Assembly: GCA_036787815.1 (NCBI GenBank)
Contig: DAIQOP010000154.1
Location: 1 to 9,047 of the forward strand
Origin: DATBAK01 sp036787815
GTDB lineage: Bacteria > Actinomycetota > Acidimicrobiia > IMCC26256 > PALSA-610
Length of the DNA: 9,047 nt
Direction of reading: 5' to 3'
Positions 1-5,888 of the stretch are shown one piece after another (within the stretch, counting starts at the first letter, position 1; every line of letters starts with the position of its first letter). The translations under genes were made by a program, and so were the position numbers. Below the pieces are notes generated by a model. It had not been told where the DNA came from, searched no databases, and saw only the letters and a list, made by a program, of their open reading frames with translations.

Positions 1-1117
1 CGAGCTCGGCGAGGTGGCCGGCCAGGCGCAGATCGCCGGCGGCTGCGAGCTCGGTCGCGCGCGCTGCGAGCTTCGGCGCACCGCCGGCGAGCGCGGCGAT
101 CTCGCGCGCGACCGCACTTTCGGGTGCGGGTTTGAGGTGTGCGGGGTTTCCGTCCCACCAGCCTCCGTAGTAGCGCCAGATGCCGCGCACGACGAACTCG
201 GGCTCGTCGTAGATCGGGCGCAGGTACGGCCGGGCGATGAGGTGCTCGGGCGCCCGCACCGTGTGCACGATGTCGTCGAGTCGCGCACCCTCGTTCATGA
301 GCGCGAGCGTCTGCTCGAGCAGCGATTCGAGCAGCTCGGCCGAGTCGAGCAGCGCGCGCTGCACGCGGTCGGCGCCGATGATCGGCAACCCGTGACCGGG
401 CATGAGGACGTCGGCATCGAGCGCAGCCATCTTCCGCATCGCGACCGCCCAGTCGGCCGCGTAGCGCTGCACCTTCTGCGGATTGCCGCAGTTGGGCGAC
501 GCCCACACGAACAGGTCTCCCGTGCACAACACGCGGCGCGACGCGATCCACACCCATGTCGCGTCGTCGGTCTCGCCGCGATCGTGGCGGAGCTCGAACC
601 GCTCGCCCCCGACCTCGATGGTGAGGTCGTTGCGGTACGTGAGGTCGGGATAGCGGTAGTCGACGGGCCATTGCAGCGCGGGGATCCCGAACTGCCGCCG
701 GTTGATGACCGCGTTGTAGCCGGCGGTGATCCGGTACCGGTCGAAGCGGGCGGCGAGAAGCTCGTGCGCGCACACGCGAGGGGGCGCCCATCCGTTGGTG
801 CGGGCTTCCTCCTCGTAGATGTCGACTCCGAAGACGTGGTCGATGTGGCCGTGCGTGAACACCGCGGTGTCGAGGCGGGCCGGCGACCATTCGCGCACCG
901 ACGCGTGCACGAGCGCCGCATGGAACACGCCGCTCGTGTCGACGACGACGAGGCCGTCGGGCGTCGCGAACACGGCCGAGTTGGCGAAGCCGCGCACGAA
1001 CGCCGCACCCGGCTGCACCTCCGCCAGCTCGCCGGCGCCCTGGAACGGATGGTGCTCCTCGATCGGGGTGGCCCCCGTGTAGAGGCGGTCGGCCAACTCC
1101 AGGAGATCGTCGGGCAT
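1..1117 (-). CDS. MBL-fold alkylsulfatase-like hydrolase (3' end beyond window)
   Basis: About 372 residues are visible; the C-terminus lies beyond the left edge. The metallo-beta-lactamase core shows the metal motif HGHIDH (H89, H91, D93, H94), then H178 in HDRGETDD, D201 in TGDLF and H242 in PGHG, so all expected metal ligands are present. After residue 260 the pattern MNEGARLDDIVHTV and the block W320-W321-D322-G323-N324-P325 match the start of the alkylsulfatase dimerisation region of the SdsA1/BDS1 family. Known relatives hydrolyse alkyl sulfate esters; the substrate here cannot be read from sequence. No signal peptide is seen, so it is probably cytoplasmic. ATG at 1117 is the only in-frame start before the TetR gene, and it lacks a Shine-Dalgarno sequence. 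It is divergent from the KstR-like regulator, with a KstR-type operator 36 nt upstream, which suggests co-regulation with lipid or sterol catabolism. The family call is firm; the physiological role is inferred. Confidence 0.88.
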   Translation of the reverse strand, partial: MPDDLLELADRLYTGATPIEEHHPFQGAGELAEVQPGAAFVRGFANSAVFATPDGLVVVDTSGVFHAALVHASVREWSPARLDTAVFTHGHIDHVFGVDIYEEEARTNGWAPPRVCAHELLAARFDRYRITAGYNAVINRRQFGIPALQWPVDYRYPDLTYRNDLTIEVGGERFELRHDRGETDDATWVWIASRRVLCTGDLFVWASPNCGNPQKVQRYAADWAVAMRKMAALDADVLMPGHGLPIIGADRVQRALLDSAELLESLLEQTLALMNEGARLDDIVHTVRAPEHLIARPYLRPIYDEPEFVVRGIWRYYGGWWDGNPAHLKPAPESAVAREIAALAGGAPKLAARATELAAAGDLRLAGHLAEL

Positions 1118-1153
1118 GAGGGGAGTCTGCCAGCGGTCGGTTGCCCCAGAAAT

Positions 1154-1167
1154 AGCAACGTGTTCTA
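1154..1167 (+). promoter_or_regulatory. KstR-type operator in the divergent MBL/TetR intergenic region
   Basis: AGCAACGTGTTCTA carries the AAC-N2-GTT core and the terminal A of the KstR consensus TnnAACnnGTTnnA; only the first base departs (A for T). It sits in the 59-bp gap between divergent genes, 9 nt before the GTG of the TetR gene and 36 nt before the ATG of the hydrolase. TACTTC (1166-1171), a weak -10-like hexamer, overlaps its right end and stands 5 nt before the GTG, as expected for a leaderless transcript. On the minus strand TATTTC (1154-1149) could be the -10 of the hydrolase promoter. A bound repressor would cover both. The consensus is recalled from mycobacterial work; binding here is inferred. 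Confidence 0.65.
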
Positions 1168-1176
1168 CTTCCGACC

Positions 1177-1785
1177 GTGCGACCGGACGCTGAAGGCGAA
1201 GTCCATGCGCCTCCGACCGCGTTGGCCCGCAGCCAGGCGGCCCGCCGCCGGCGCGTCCTCGATGCGACCCTCGAGCTCGCCGCCGAAGGCGGCTTCGACG
1301 CGGTGCAGATGCGCGACGTCGCCGCCGCGGCCGATGTCGCGCTCGGCACCCTCTACCGGTACTTCTCCTCGAAGGACCGGCTGCTGCTCGAGGCGATGGT
1401 CGAGCAACAGGAAGACCTCCGTCGCCACCTCGAGGCGCACCCCGCACCCGGGGCCACGCCGGTCGAGCGGGTCGTGAACGTGCTCAACCGCGCCAACACC
1501 TCGTTGCGCCGGTATCCCGACGTGACCGCGGCGATGGTGCGTGCGTTCGGCGCCTCGCGTTCCGAAGACGCCGACATCGTGGAACGGGTCGGGGAGATCA
1601 TGACCTCGATCATCACCGGCGCGATCGGGTCGGGAACCGATCGCGACCGGCGGGTCGCCCGCGTCCTGCAGCAGGTCTGGCTCTCGTCCCTGGTCGGTTG
1701 GGTCGGTGGGGTCGACCCGGCGCAACGGGTCGACGAGGACCTCGCCGCGGCCGCCCACCTGCTCCTCGATCCGAGGTCCGTGTGA
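1177..1785 (+). CDS. TetR-family transcriptional repressor, KstR-like
   Basis: 202 residues. The N-terminal TetR DNA-binding domain spans about residues 20-68: helix 1 RRRRVLDATLELAAEGG, then FDAVQMRDVAAAADVALGTL, then YRYFSSKDRLL. The QMR...ADVALGTLYRYF wording closely resembles mycobacterial KstR, the repressor of cholesterol-catabolism genes. The C-terminal ligand domain also fits: NRANTSLRRYPDVTAAMVRAF, then VARVLQQVWLSSLVGWV near the end, and the length matches KstR (about 200). In the known family the ligand is a CoA thioester of a sterol intermediate; that is inferred here. The GTG at 1177 is chosen because the operator and -10-like hexamer before it have exactly the spacing seen before the downstream ATG at 1835; there is no Shine-Dalgarno sequence. 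It is flanked by two copies of its probable operator, implying autoregulation plus control of the downstream ligase and the divergent hydrolase. Confidence 0.9.
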   Translation: MRPDAEGEVHAPPTALARSQAARRRRVLDATLELAAEGGFDAVQMRDVAAAADVALGTLYRYFSSKDRLLLEAMVEQQEDLRRHLEAHPAPGATPVERVVNVLNRANTSLRRYPDVTAAMVRAFGASRSEDADIVERVGEIMTSIITGAIGSGTDRDRRVARVLQQVWLSSLVGWVGGVDPAQRVDEDLAAAAHLLLDPRSV

Positions 1786-1811
1786 TGCCCGCTCCTGTTG
1801 CCCACGCCGAC

Positions 1812-1825
1812 TGGAACGTGTTCTA
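1812..1825 (+). promoter_or_regulatory. KstR-type operator immediately before the acyl-CoA ligase
   Basis: TGGAACGTGTTCTA matches every fixed position of TnnAACnnGTTnnA. It lies in the 49-bp gap between the TetR gene and the ligase, ending 9 nt before the ATG. The 15 bases 1815-1829 are identical to 1157-1171 at the first operator, and the distance to the start codon is the same. TACTTC (1824-1829) is a possible -10 five bases before the ATG, so the transcript may be leaderless and repression would block the promoter directly. This gives the ligase a promoter of its own in addition to any read-through from the regulator gene. Confidence 0.75.
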
Positions 1826-1834
1826 CTTCGGTCC

Positions 1835-3469
1835 ATGAAGGTCCACTACAACTTCGCCGACATGTTCGAGCTCGCCGCCGACAAGGTGCCCGATCGGGTG
1901 GCGCTCATCGACCACAACCGGCGGGTCACCTACCGGGAGCTCGACGAGCGGTCGAACCGGTTCGCCCACGCGCTGCGCGATGCGGGCGTCCAACCGGGCG
2001 ACCACGTCGGTATCGACGCCATGAACTGCATCGAGTGGGTCGAGGCGGCGTTCGCGCTCTACAAGCTCCGGGCCGTGCCGGTGAACGTCAACTTCCGGTA
2101 CGTCGAGGATGAGCTGCGCTACCTCTTCGAGAACTCCGACATCGTCGGCATCGTCTACCAGCGTGAGTTCGGGCCGCTGATCGCGAAGGCGCGCGACGCG
2201 CAGCCGAAGCTCCAGCACTTCTGGCGCATCGACGACGGCACCGACGCCGACGACCTCGCGCTCGACCCGATCGCGTTCGAAGACGCGATGGCCGCGGGTT
2301 CCCCCGTGCGCGATTGGCCCGAGCGCTCCGACGACGACATCTACCTCCTCTACACGGGCGGTACCACGGGGATGCCGAAGGGGGTGATGTGGCGTCAGGA
2401 AGACGTCTACTTCGCGCTCGGCGGTGGAATCGACACGTTCACCAACGAGAAGGTCACGAGCCCGACGGCCGCGTCCGACAAGATCGTGCCGGAGAACCCT
2501 GGCATCGTCGCCCACCCGATCCCGCCGCTCATGCACGGAGCCGGCCAGTTCTCCACTTTCCGCATGCTGTTCGAAGGCGGAACGGTCGTGTACCGCCCGC
2601 ACTTCGACCCCGACGACGTGTGGCGGACCATCGAACGCGAGCGCGTGAACGTCATCGGCGTCACGGGCGACGCGATGGCGCGGCCGCTGGCCGACGCGCT
2701 GGAGCGCATGCAGGGCGACGTCGACATCTCGTCGTTGCTGTCGTTCGGCAGTACCGCGGCGATCTTCTCGCAGACGGTGAAGGAGCAGTTGCGCGAGCTG
2801 CTCGGCCCGCACCTCGTGATGACCGACGCGATCGGTTCCACCGAGACCGGCATGAACGGGATCCGCGTCGTCCAGGCGGGCGACGCGCCCAAGGAGGGCA
2901 TCACCACGGTGCTCGCCTCGGCCGACACCACCGTGCTCGACGACGACCTCGTGCCCCTCGAGCCCGGCTCGGGGAAGGTCGGACACCTCGCGCGTGGCGG
3001 CAACATCCCGCTCGGGTACTACCGCGATCCCGAGAAGACCGCGGCCACCTTCGTCACCGACGTGGAGGGCCGCCGCTGGTCGATGCCCGGCGACTTCGCG
3101 ACCATCGAGGCCGACGGCCGGATCACGTTGCTCGGGCGCGGCTCGGTGTCGATCAACTCCGGTGGGGAGAAGATCTACCCAGAAGAGGTCGAAGGGGTCT
3201 TGAAGGCACATCCCGACGTCTTCGACGTGCTGGTCGTCGGGGTGCCCGACGAGCGCTGGGGGGAGCGCGTCACGGCGATCGTGCAGGCGCGTCCGGGGCG
3301 GGAACCGCAGCTCGAGGACCTCATGGAGCACTGCCGGAGCCACATCGCGAGCTACAAGATCCCCCGCCAGGTGTTTCTCGTCGAGACCGTTCCCCGGCTG
3401 CCGAACGGGAAGCCCGACTACACCCGGGCGAAGTCGACCGCGCTCGAGAGGGTCGCGACCGGCGGCTAG
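1835..3469 (+). CDS. fadD: FadD19-like acyl-CoA ligase (sterol side-chain type)
   Basis: 544 residues, a complete ANL-superfamily adenylating enzyme. It activates a carboxylic acid with ATP to an acyl-adenylate and then to the CoA thioester. Visible motifs are the P-loop YTGGTTGMPKG (173-183), GSTETG (334-339), the ATP-ribose aspartate D420 in PGD, the hinge region GRGSVSINSGGEK (434-446) followed by YPEEVEG, and the catalytic lysine K526 in PNGKPDY. The wording VNVNFRYVEDELRYLFENSD and the run through VFDVLVVGVPD are very close to mycobacterial FadD19, which loads C24-branched sterol side chains; in Mycobacterium tuberculosis that gene belongs to the KstR regulon. The reading frame stays open upstream to 1706, but the start at 1835 is preferred: earlier starts lie inside the TetR gene, and the family N-terminus begins here. 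No Shine-Dalgarno sequence is present. The substrate (sterol acid or other branched acid) is inferred from family and operator. Confidence 0.93.
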   Translation: MKVHYNFADMFELAADKVPDRVALIDHNRRVTYRELDERSNRFAHALRDAGVQPGDHVGIDAMNCIEWVEAAFALYKLRAVPVNVNFRYVEDELRYLFENSDIVGIVYQREFGPLIAKARDAQPKLQHFWRIDDGTDADDLALDPIAFEDAMAAGSPVRDWPERSDDDIYLLYTGGTTGMPKGVMWRQEDVYFALGGGIDTFTNEKVTSPTAASDKIVPENPGIVAHPIPPLMHGAGQFSTFRMLFEGGTVVYRPHFDPDDVWRTIERERVNVIGVTGDAMARPLADALERMQGDVDISSLLSFGSTAAIFSQTVKEQLRELLGPHLVMTDAIGSTETGMNGIRVVQAGDAPKEGITTVLASADTTVLDDDLVPLEPGSGKVGHLARGGNIPLGYYRDPEKTAATFVTDVEGRRWSMPGDFATIEADGRITLLGRGSVSINSGGEKIYPEEVEGVLKAHPDVFDVLVVGVPDERWGERVTAIVQARPGREPQLEDLMEHCRSHIASYKIPRQVFLVETVPRLPNGKPDYTRAKSTALERVATGG

Positions 3470-3472
3470 GGT

Positions 3473-3482
3473 NNNNNNNNNN
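3473..3482. other. Assembly gap (10 Ns)
   Basis: Ten consecutive Ns start three bases after the ligase stop codon. A fixed-length run like this is normally a scaffolding placeholder, so the true distance, and any gene or terminator between the ligase and the secreted protein, is unknown. The two sides should not be treated as proven neighbours. Confidence 0.97.
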
Positions 3483-3556
3483 GCCCGCCGGTGCCACCGA
3501 GGCCGGTTCGAGGTGGAGTGCTCTCAACCTCGGCCTCGATCTCGATGGTGAGGACC

Positions 3557-5035
3557 ATGCCTCGATTCTTGCGTGTTCTGTTCGCGTCGCTCGTCGGCGT
3601 CGCCGTCGGCGTGGTGCCGCTGGCCGTGTCGACCGGTTCGCCTGCGGGCGCGACCGTGACCTCGCAGACCCCGGTGATGGGCCCGAACCTGCTCACCGCC
3701 GCGCAGCTCGCGGCCTGGTACAACTCGGTGCCGCACGATCCACCGAACCTTCCGAACGTTCCCGGCCATTCGGTGCAGGCACTCGCGCAGATGTTCATCG
3801 ACATCGGCCGCGCGCAGGGTGTGCGCGGCGACGTCGCGTTCGCGCAGTCGATGCTCGAGAGCGCGTGGCTGTCGTTCCCCTCCTACGGGCAGATCCGCGC
3901 GACCTTCAACAACTTCGCGGGCCTCTACGCGTACAACAACCGGCGCTCCGGCACGACGTGCGCCGACGAGAAGAAGTTCGAGCCCACGTTGCCGTCGCGC
4001 TGCTTCGCGACTCCGCAGGCGGGTGTGCTCGCGCAGATCGTGCTCCTGCGCGGCTACGCCGACCCGACCACCAAGGGCAAGAACCTGGTGCCCCGCCCGC
4101 CCGACGACCGGATCGGTGTCGCACCGATCTGGGAGGACTTCGGCGGGCAGAGCGGCCAGGTCATCTGGGCCACCGCGATCAACTACGGCATCCACGTGCT
4201 GGCCGGCTACTCGAGCGGCCTCGTGTTCAACGGGGCGCGTGCCGCGTGCCTGCCCTACTCGCCCGGCGGGGCCGGCCAGATCTCCGGCCGCGGCTACTGG
4301 GTCGTGACCGCCAACGGTTCCGTGTACTCCTTCGGCGACGCGGGCTACCACGGCGGCATGGCGGGTCGCCATCTCGCGGCGCCCATCACGGGCTCGGAAT
4401 CGACACCGAGCGGCAGCGGCTACTGGGAGCTCGGCCGCGACGGTGGCATCTTCAGCTTCGGCGACGCGGCGTTCCACGGCTCGACGGGCGCGATGCGCCT
4501 GAACAAGCCGGTCAACGGCATGGAGCGCACGACCGACGGTCGCGGCTACTGGCTGGTCGCCGACGACGGTGGCATCTTCAGCTTCGGCGACGCGGCCTTC
4601 CACGGCTCGACCGGGGCGATCCACCTGAACAAGCCGGTCATCGGCATGGAGCGCACGCCGAGTGGGCACGGGTACTGGCTCGTCGCCTCCGACGGCGGCA
4701 TCTTCAGCTACGGCGACGCGCACTTCTTCGGCTCGACGGGCGGCTCGCATCTGAGCCACCCGATCGTGGCGATGCAACGCACGCCGACCGGGCACGGCTA
4801 CTGGATGCTGCGTTCCGACGGGTACATCTACGCCTTCGGCGACGCGAAGAACTACGGCAGCGTCGGCGGCTGTGGCAACTACCACGGCGCGCGCTCGTTG
4901 CTCGTCAGCCCCGACGGCAACGGTTACTGGATCGGCACGAACGACGGCAGCGTCATCCCGTTGGGCGATGCTCGCAAGCTCGGCATGCCGAGCTCGATCA
5001 GCACGCCTCCCGTCGGTCTGATGCTCCAGCCCTGA
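3557..5035 (+). CDS. Secreted glucosaminidase/muramidase-like protein with six C-terminal 42-residue repeats
   Basis: 492 residues from the ATG at 3557. A signal peptide is clear: basic start MPRFLR, hydrophobic core LVGVAVGVVPLAV and a likely cleavage after SPAGA (about residue 33). Residues about 60-215 resemble the glucosaminidase fold of peptidoglycan hydrolases (FlgJ/muramidase type): AFAQSMLESAW with candidate catalytic glutamate E101, followed by FNNFAGLYAY (N118, N119). Residues 244-492 are six repeats described separately. Four cysteines (C135, C149, C231, C439) could form extracytoplasmic disulfides. The protein is probably a cell-wall hydrolase, with the repeats acting in wall or surface binding; enzyme activity is inferred from a divergent domain. 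ATG 3545 and GTG 3548 are alternative in-frame starts; 3557 gives the best signal peptide, although GAGG at 3550-3553 is close to it. The upstream context is lost in the assembly gap. The downstream riboswitch promoter overlaps its stop codon. Confidence 0.82.
   Translation: MPRFLRVLFASLVGVAVGVVPLAVSTGSPAGATVTSQTPVMGPNLLTAAQLAAWYNSVPHDPPNLPNVPGHSVQALAQMFIDIGRAQGVRGDVAFAQSMLESAWLSFPSYGQIRATFNNFAGLYAYNNRRSGTTCADEKKFEPTLPSRCFATPQAGVLAQIVLLRGYADPTTKGKNLVPRPPDDRIGVAPIWEDFGGQSGQVIWATAINYGIHVLAGYSSGLVFNGARAACLPYSPGGAGQISGRGYWVVTANGSVYSFGDAGYHGGMAGRHLAAPITGSESTPSGSGYWELGRDGGIFSFGDAAFHGSTGAMRLNKPVNGMERTTDGRGYWLVADDGGIFSFGDAAFHGSTGAIHLNKPVIGMERTPSGHGYWLVASDGGIFSYGDAHFFGSTGGSHLSHPIVAMQRTPTGHGYWMLRSDGYIYAFGDAKNYGSVGGCGNYHGARSLLVSPDGNGYWIGTNDGSVIPLGDARKLGMPSSISTPPVGLMLQP
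4286..5032 (+). repeat. Six tandem 42-residue (126-bp) coding repeats, GYW...DGxIxxFGDA type
   Basis: Units begin at 4286, 4412, 4538, 4664, 4790 and 4916; the last is 39 residues long and ends the protein. Each opens with G-x-G-Y-W, then D/N-G-x-I/V, then F/L-G-D-A, usually followed by an aromatic residue and GS-TG. The spacing is exact, with no insertions between units. Units 2 and 3 are almost the same at DNA level: from the GAC codon at 4439 and at 4565, 87 of 93 bases match. Units 5 and 6 are the most divergent. Similar repeats occur on many secreted actinobacterial proteins; their function is not established to my knowledge. Confidence 0.9.
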
Positions 5036-5060
5036 TCGCAGCGACGCCGGTGGGTAAGGT
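5032..5060 (+). promoter_or_regulatory. Candidate promoter of the thiamine operon
   Basis: TAAGGT (5055-5060) fits the TAnnnT form of an actinobacterial -10 box. A poor -35-like CTGATC (5032-5037) lies 17 nt upstream and overlaps the stop codon of the secreted protein. Transcription would start near 5067, a few bases before the riboswitch, which is where a promoter for this leader is needed. The match is modest and the call is positional inference. Confidence 0.45.
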
Positions 5061-5071
5061 TCCGGCGAACA

Positions 5072-5200
5072 TCACACCCACGGGGAGCTCGGGGAAGCCG
5101 GGCTGAGAGGGTGGCCACGCCTCGGTCCGGTCTCGCGACCGGCCCGGGCACCGCCACCGACCCCTCGAACCTGCTCCGGATAATGCCGGCGGAGGGAGGG
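5072..5200 (+). ncRNA. TPP riboswitch (THI element)
   Basis: All conserved landmarks of the thiamine pyrophosphate aptamer are present: CTGAGA at 5103-5108, GAACCTG at 5167-5173, GGATAATGCCGGCG around 5178-5191 and the terminal GGAGGGA. Helices can be drawn by eye: GGGG 5082-5085 with CCCC 5161-5164; a hairpin 5087-5092/5098-5103 with loop GGAAG; CCT 5170-5172 with AGG 5193-5195; CCGG 5176-5179 with CCGG 5186-5189; and a short closing stem CCC 5077-5079 with GGG 5198-5200. An optional arm at 5110-5158 is long and GC-rich (GGTGGC/GCCACC at its base, CCGGTC-TCGC-GACCGG at its tip). No terminator hairpin with a T-tract separates it from the start codon at 5203, so control is probably at translation. 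The downstream genes are exactly those expected for thiamine salvage. Confidence 0.95.
5191..5196 (+). promoter_or_regulatory. Shine-Dalgarno of thiN embedded in the riboswitch
   Basis: GGAGGG lies six bases before the thiN ATG and is at the same time the conserved 3' end of the TPP aptamer. Its AGG pairs with CCT 5170-5172 in the folded aptamer, and the adjacent GGG (5198-5200) forms the closing stem. Ligand binding should therefore hide the ribosome binding site directly, without a separate expression platform. Confidence 0.8.
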
Positions 5201-5202
5201 CG

Positions 5203-5886
5203 ATGAGCGCCGAGCGCGCGTCATCGACACGAACGTCGACCGGTCCGACCGTGCTCGTGCTCGCGGGCGGGGATCCCGTCGACGAGCACGTGCTCGAGCT
5301 CCTGCCACCGGTCGCGATGGTCGTCGCCGCCGACTCGGGGCTCGAGCAGGCCGCGCGGCTCGGGTTGCGCGTCGATCTCGTGGTCGGCGACTTCGATTCC
5401 GTCGACCCCGACGCGCTCGCCGCGGCCGAGCGCGCCGGCGCGACCACCGAGCGGTACCCGGCCGAGAAGGACCACACCGACCTGGAGCTCGCCGTGCTCG
5501 CGGCCCAGCGCCTCGACGCCGTCCGGGTGGTGGTCGTCGGCGGCTGGGGCGGGCGCATCGATCATGCGCTCGCCAACCTCTTGCTGCTCGCGGCGCCCGC
5601 GTACGCGTCGTTGCACCTCGAGGCCGTCGGCCCGAACGGGCGAGTCGTCGCGGTGCACGACCGGGTGGAGCTGGTCGGGGCGCCCGGGGATCTCGTGACG
5701 TTGCTCGCCGTCGGCGGCGCGGCGCACGGGGTCACCACCCGGGGCCTGCGCTACCCGCTTCACGGCGAGACCCTCGAACCCGGCGCGACGAGAGGAGTGA
5801 GCAACGTGTTCCTCGACACGCGCGCCACCGTCGAGCTCACGAGTGGCGTGATCCTCGCGCTGCTCCCGATCGGTGAGGTCGTCTGA
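5203..5886 (+). CDS. thiN: Thiamine pyrophosphokinase (thiamine diphosphokinase)
   Basis: 227 residues. The enzyme transfers pyrophosphate from ATP to thiamine, giving the cofactor TPP. The family's motifs are present in order: ADSG (D44-S45-G46), GDFDS (G62-S66) with two metal-binding-type aspartates, EKDHTDLELA from E88 with D90 and D93, GGWGGRIDHALAN with R118-D120-H121, the region RGLRYPL, and GVSN ending at N201. This covers both the N-terminal catalytic lobe and the C-terminal thiamine-binding lobe, and the length is normal. The first 15 residues are a Ser/Thr-rich extension before the first strand (VLVLAGG). The start is fixed by the riboswitch and Shine-Dalgarno directly before it. 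It is the first gene of the operon, two bases before thiB, so the kinase that makes TPP is itself controlled by the TPP sensor. Confidence 0.95.
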   Translation: MSAERASSTRTSTGPTVLVLAGGDPVDEHVLELLPPVAMVVAADSGLEQAARLGLRVDLVVGDFDSVDPDALAAAERAGATTERYPAEKDHTDLELAVLAAQRLDAVRVVVVGGWGGRIDHALANLLLLAAPAYASLHLEAVGPNGRVVAVHDRVELVGAPGDLVTLLAVGGAAHGVTTRGLRYPLHGETLEPGATRGVSNVFLDTRATVELTSGVILALLPIGEVV

Positions 5887-5888
5887 AC

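Noticed and set aside
14..1477. Plus-strand open frame of 487 residues over the hydrolase and the start of the TetR gene
   Set aside because: It crosses two recognised genes and reads as a low-complexity Arg/Val/Glu mirror of the hydrolase, with no motif.
1823..3343. Long minus-strand open frame of 506 residues opposite the acyl-CoA ligase
   Set aside because: It is the complement of a well-recognised gene; its His/Arg/Val/Asp-rich translation has no domain and comes from GC-rich codon use.
3498..3538. Inverted repeat CGAGGCCG/CGGCCTCG as a terminator
   Set aside because: The 25-base loop and absence of a T-tract make it a poor terminator; it is likely chance in GC-rich DNA.
3483..3558. Minus-strand reading beginning MVLTIEIEAEVES at 3558 and running into the gap
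   Set aside because: It looks protein-like for some 25 residues, but its start would overlap the plus-strand ATG and its promoter would have to lie inside the signal-peptide coding region; with the gap it cannot be judged.
3524..4885. 453-residue minus-strand frame opposite the secreted protein
   Set aside because: Its apparent repeats are just the complement of the coding repeats of the plus-strand gene.
4286..5032. Regular 126-bp repeats as a CRISPR array or satellite
   Set aside because: They are in frame, encode a conserved 42-residue motif and have no spacers.
2314..5106. 930-residue plus-strand frame running through the N gap
   Set aside because: It joins both sides only through the Ns, overlaps two real genes in another frame and is Arg-rich noise.
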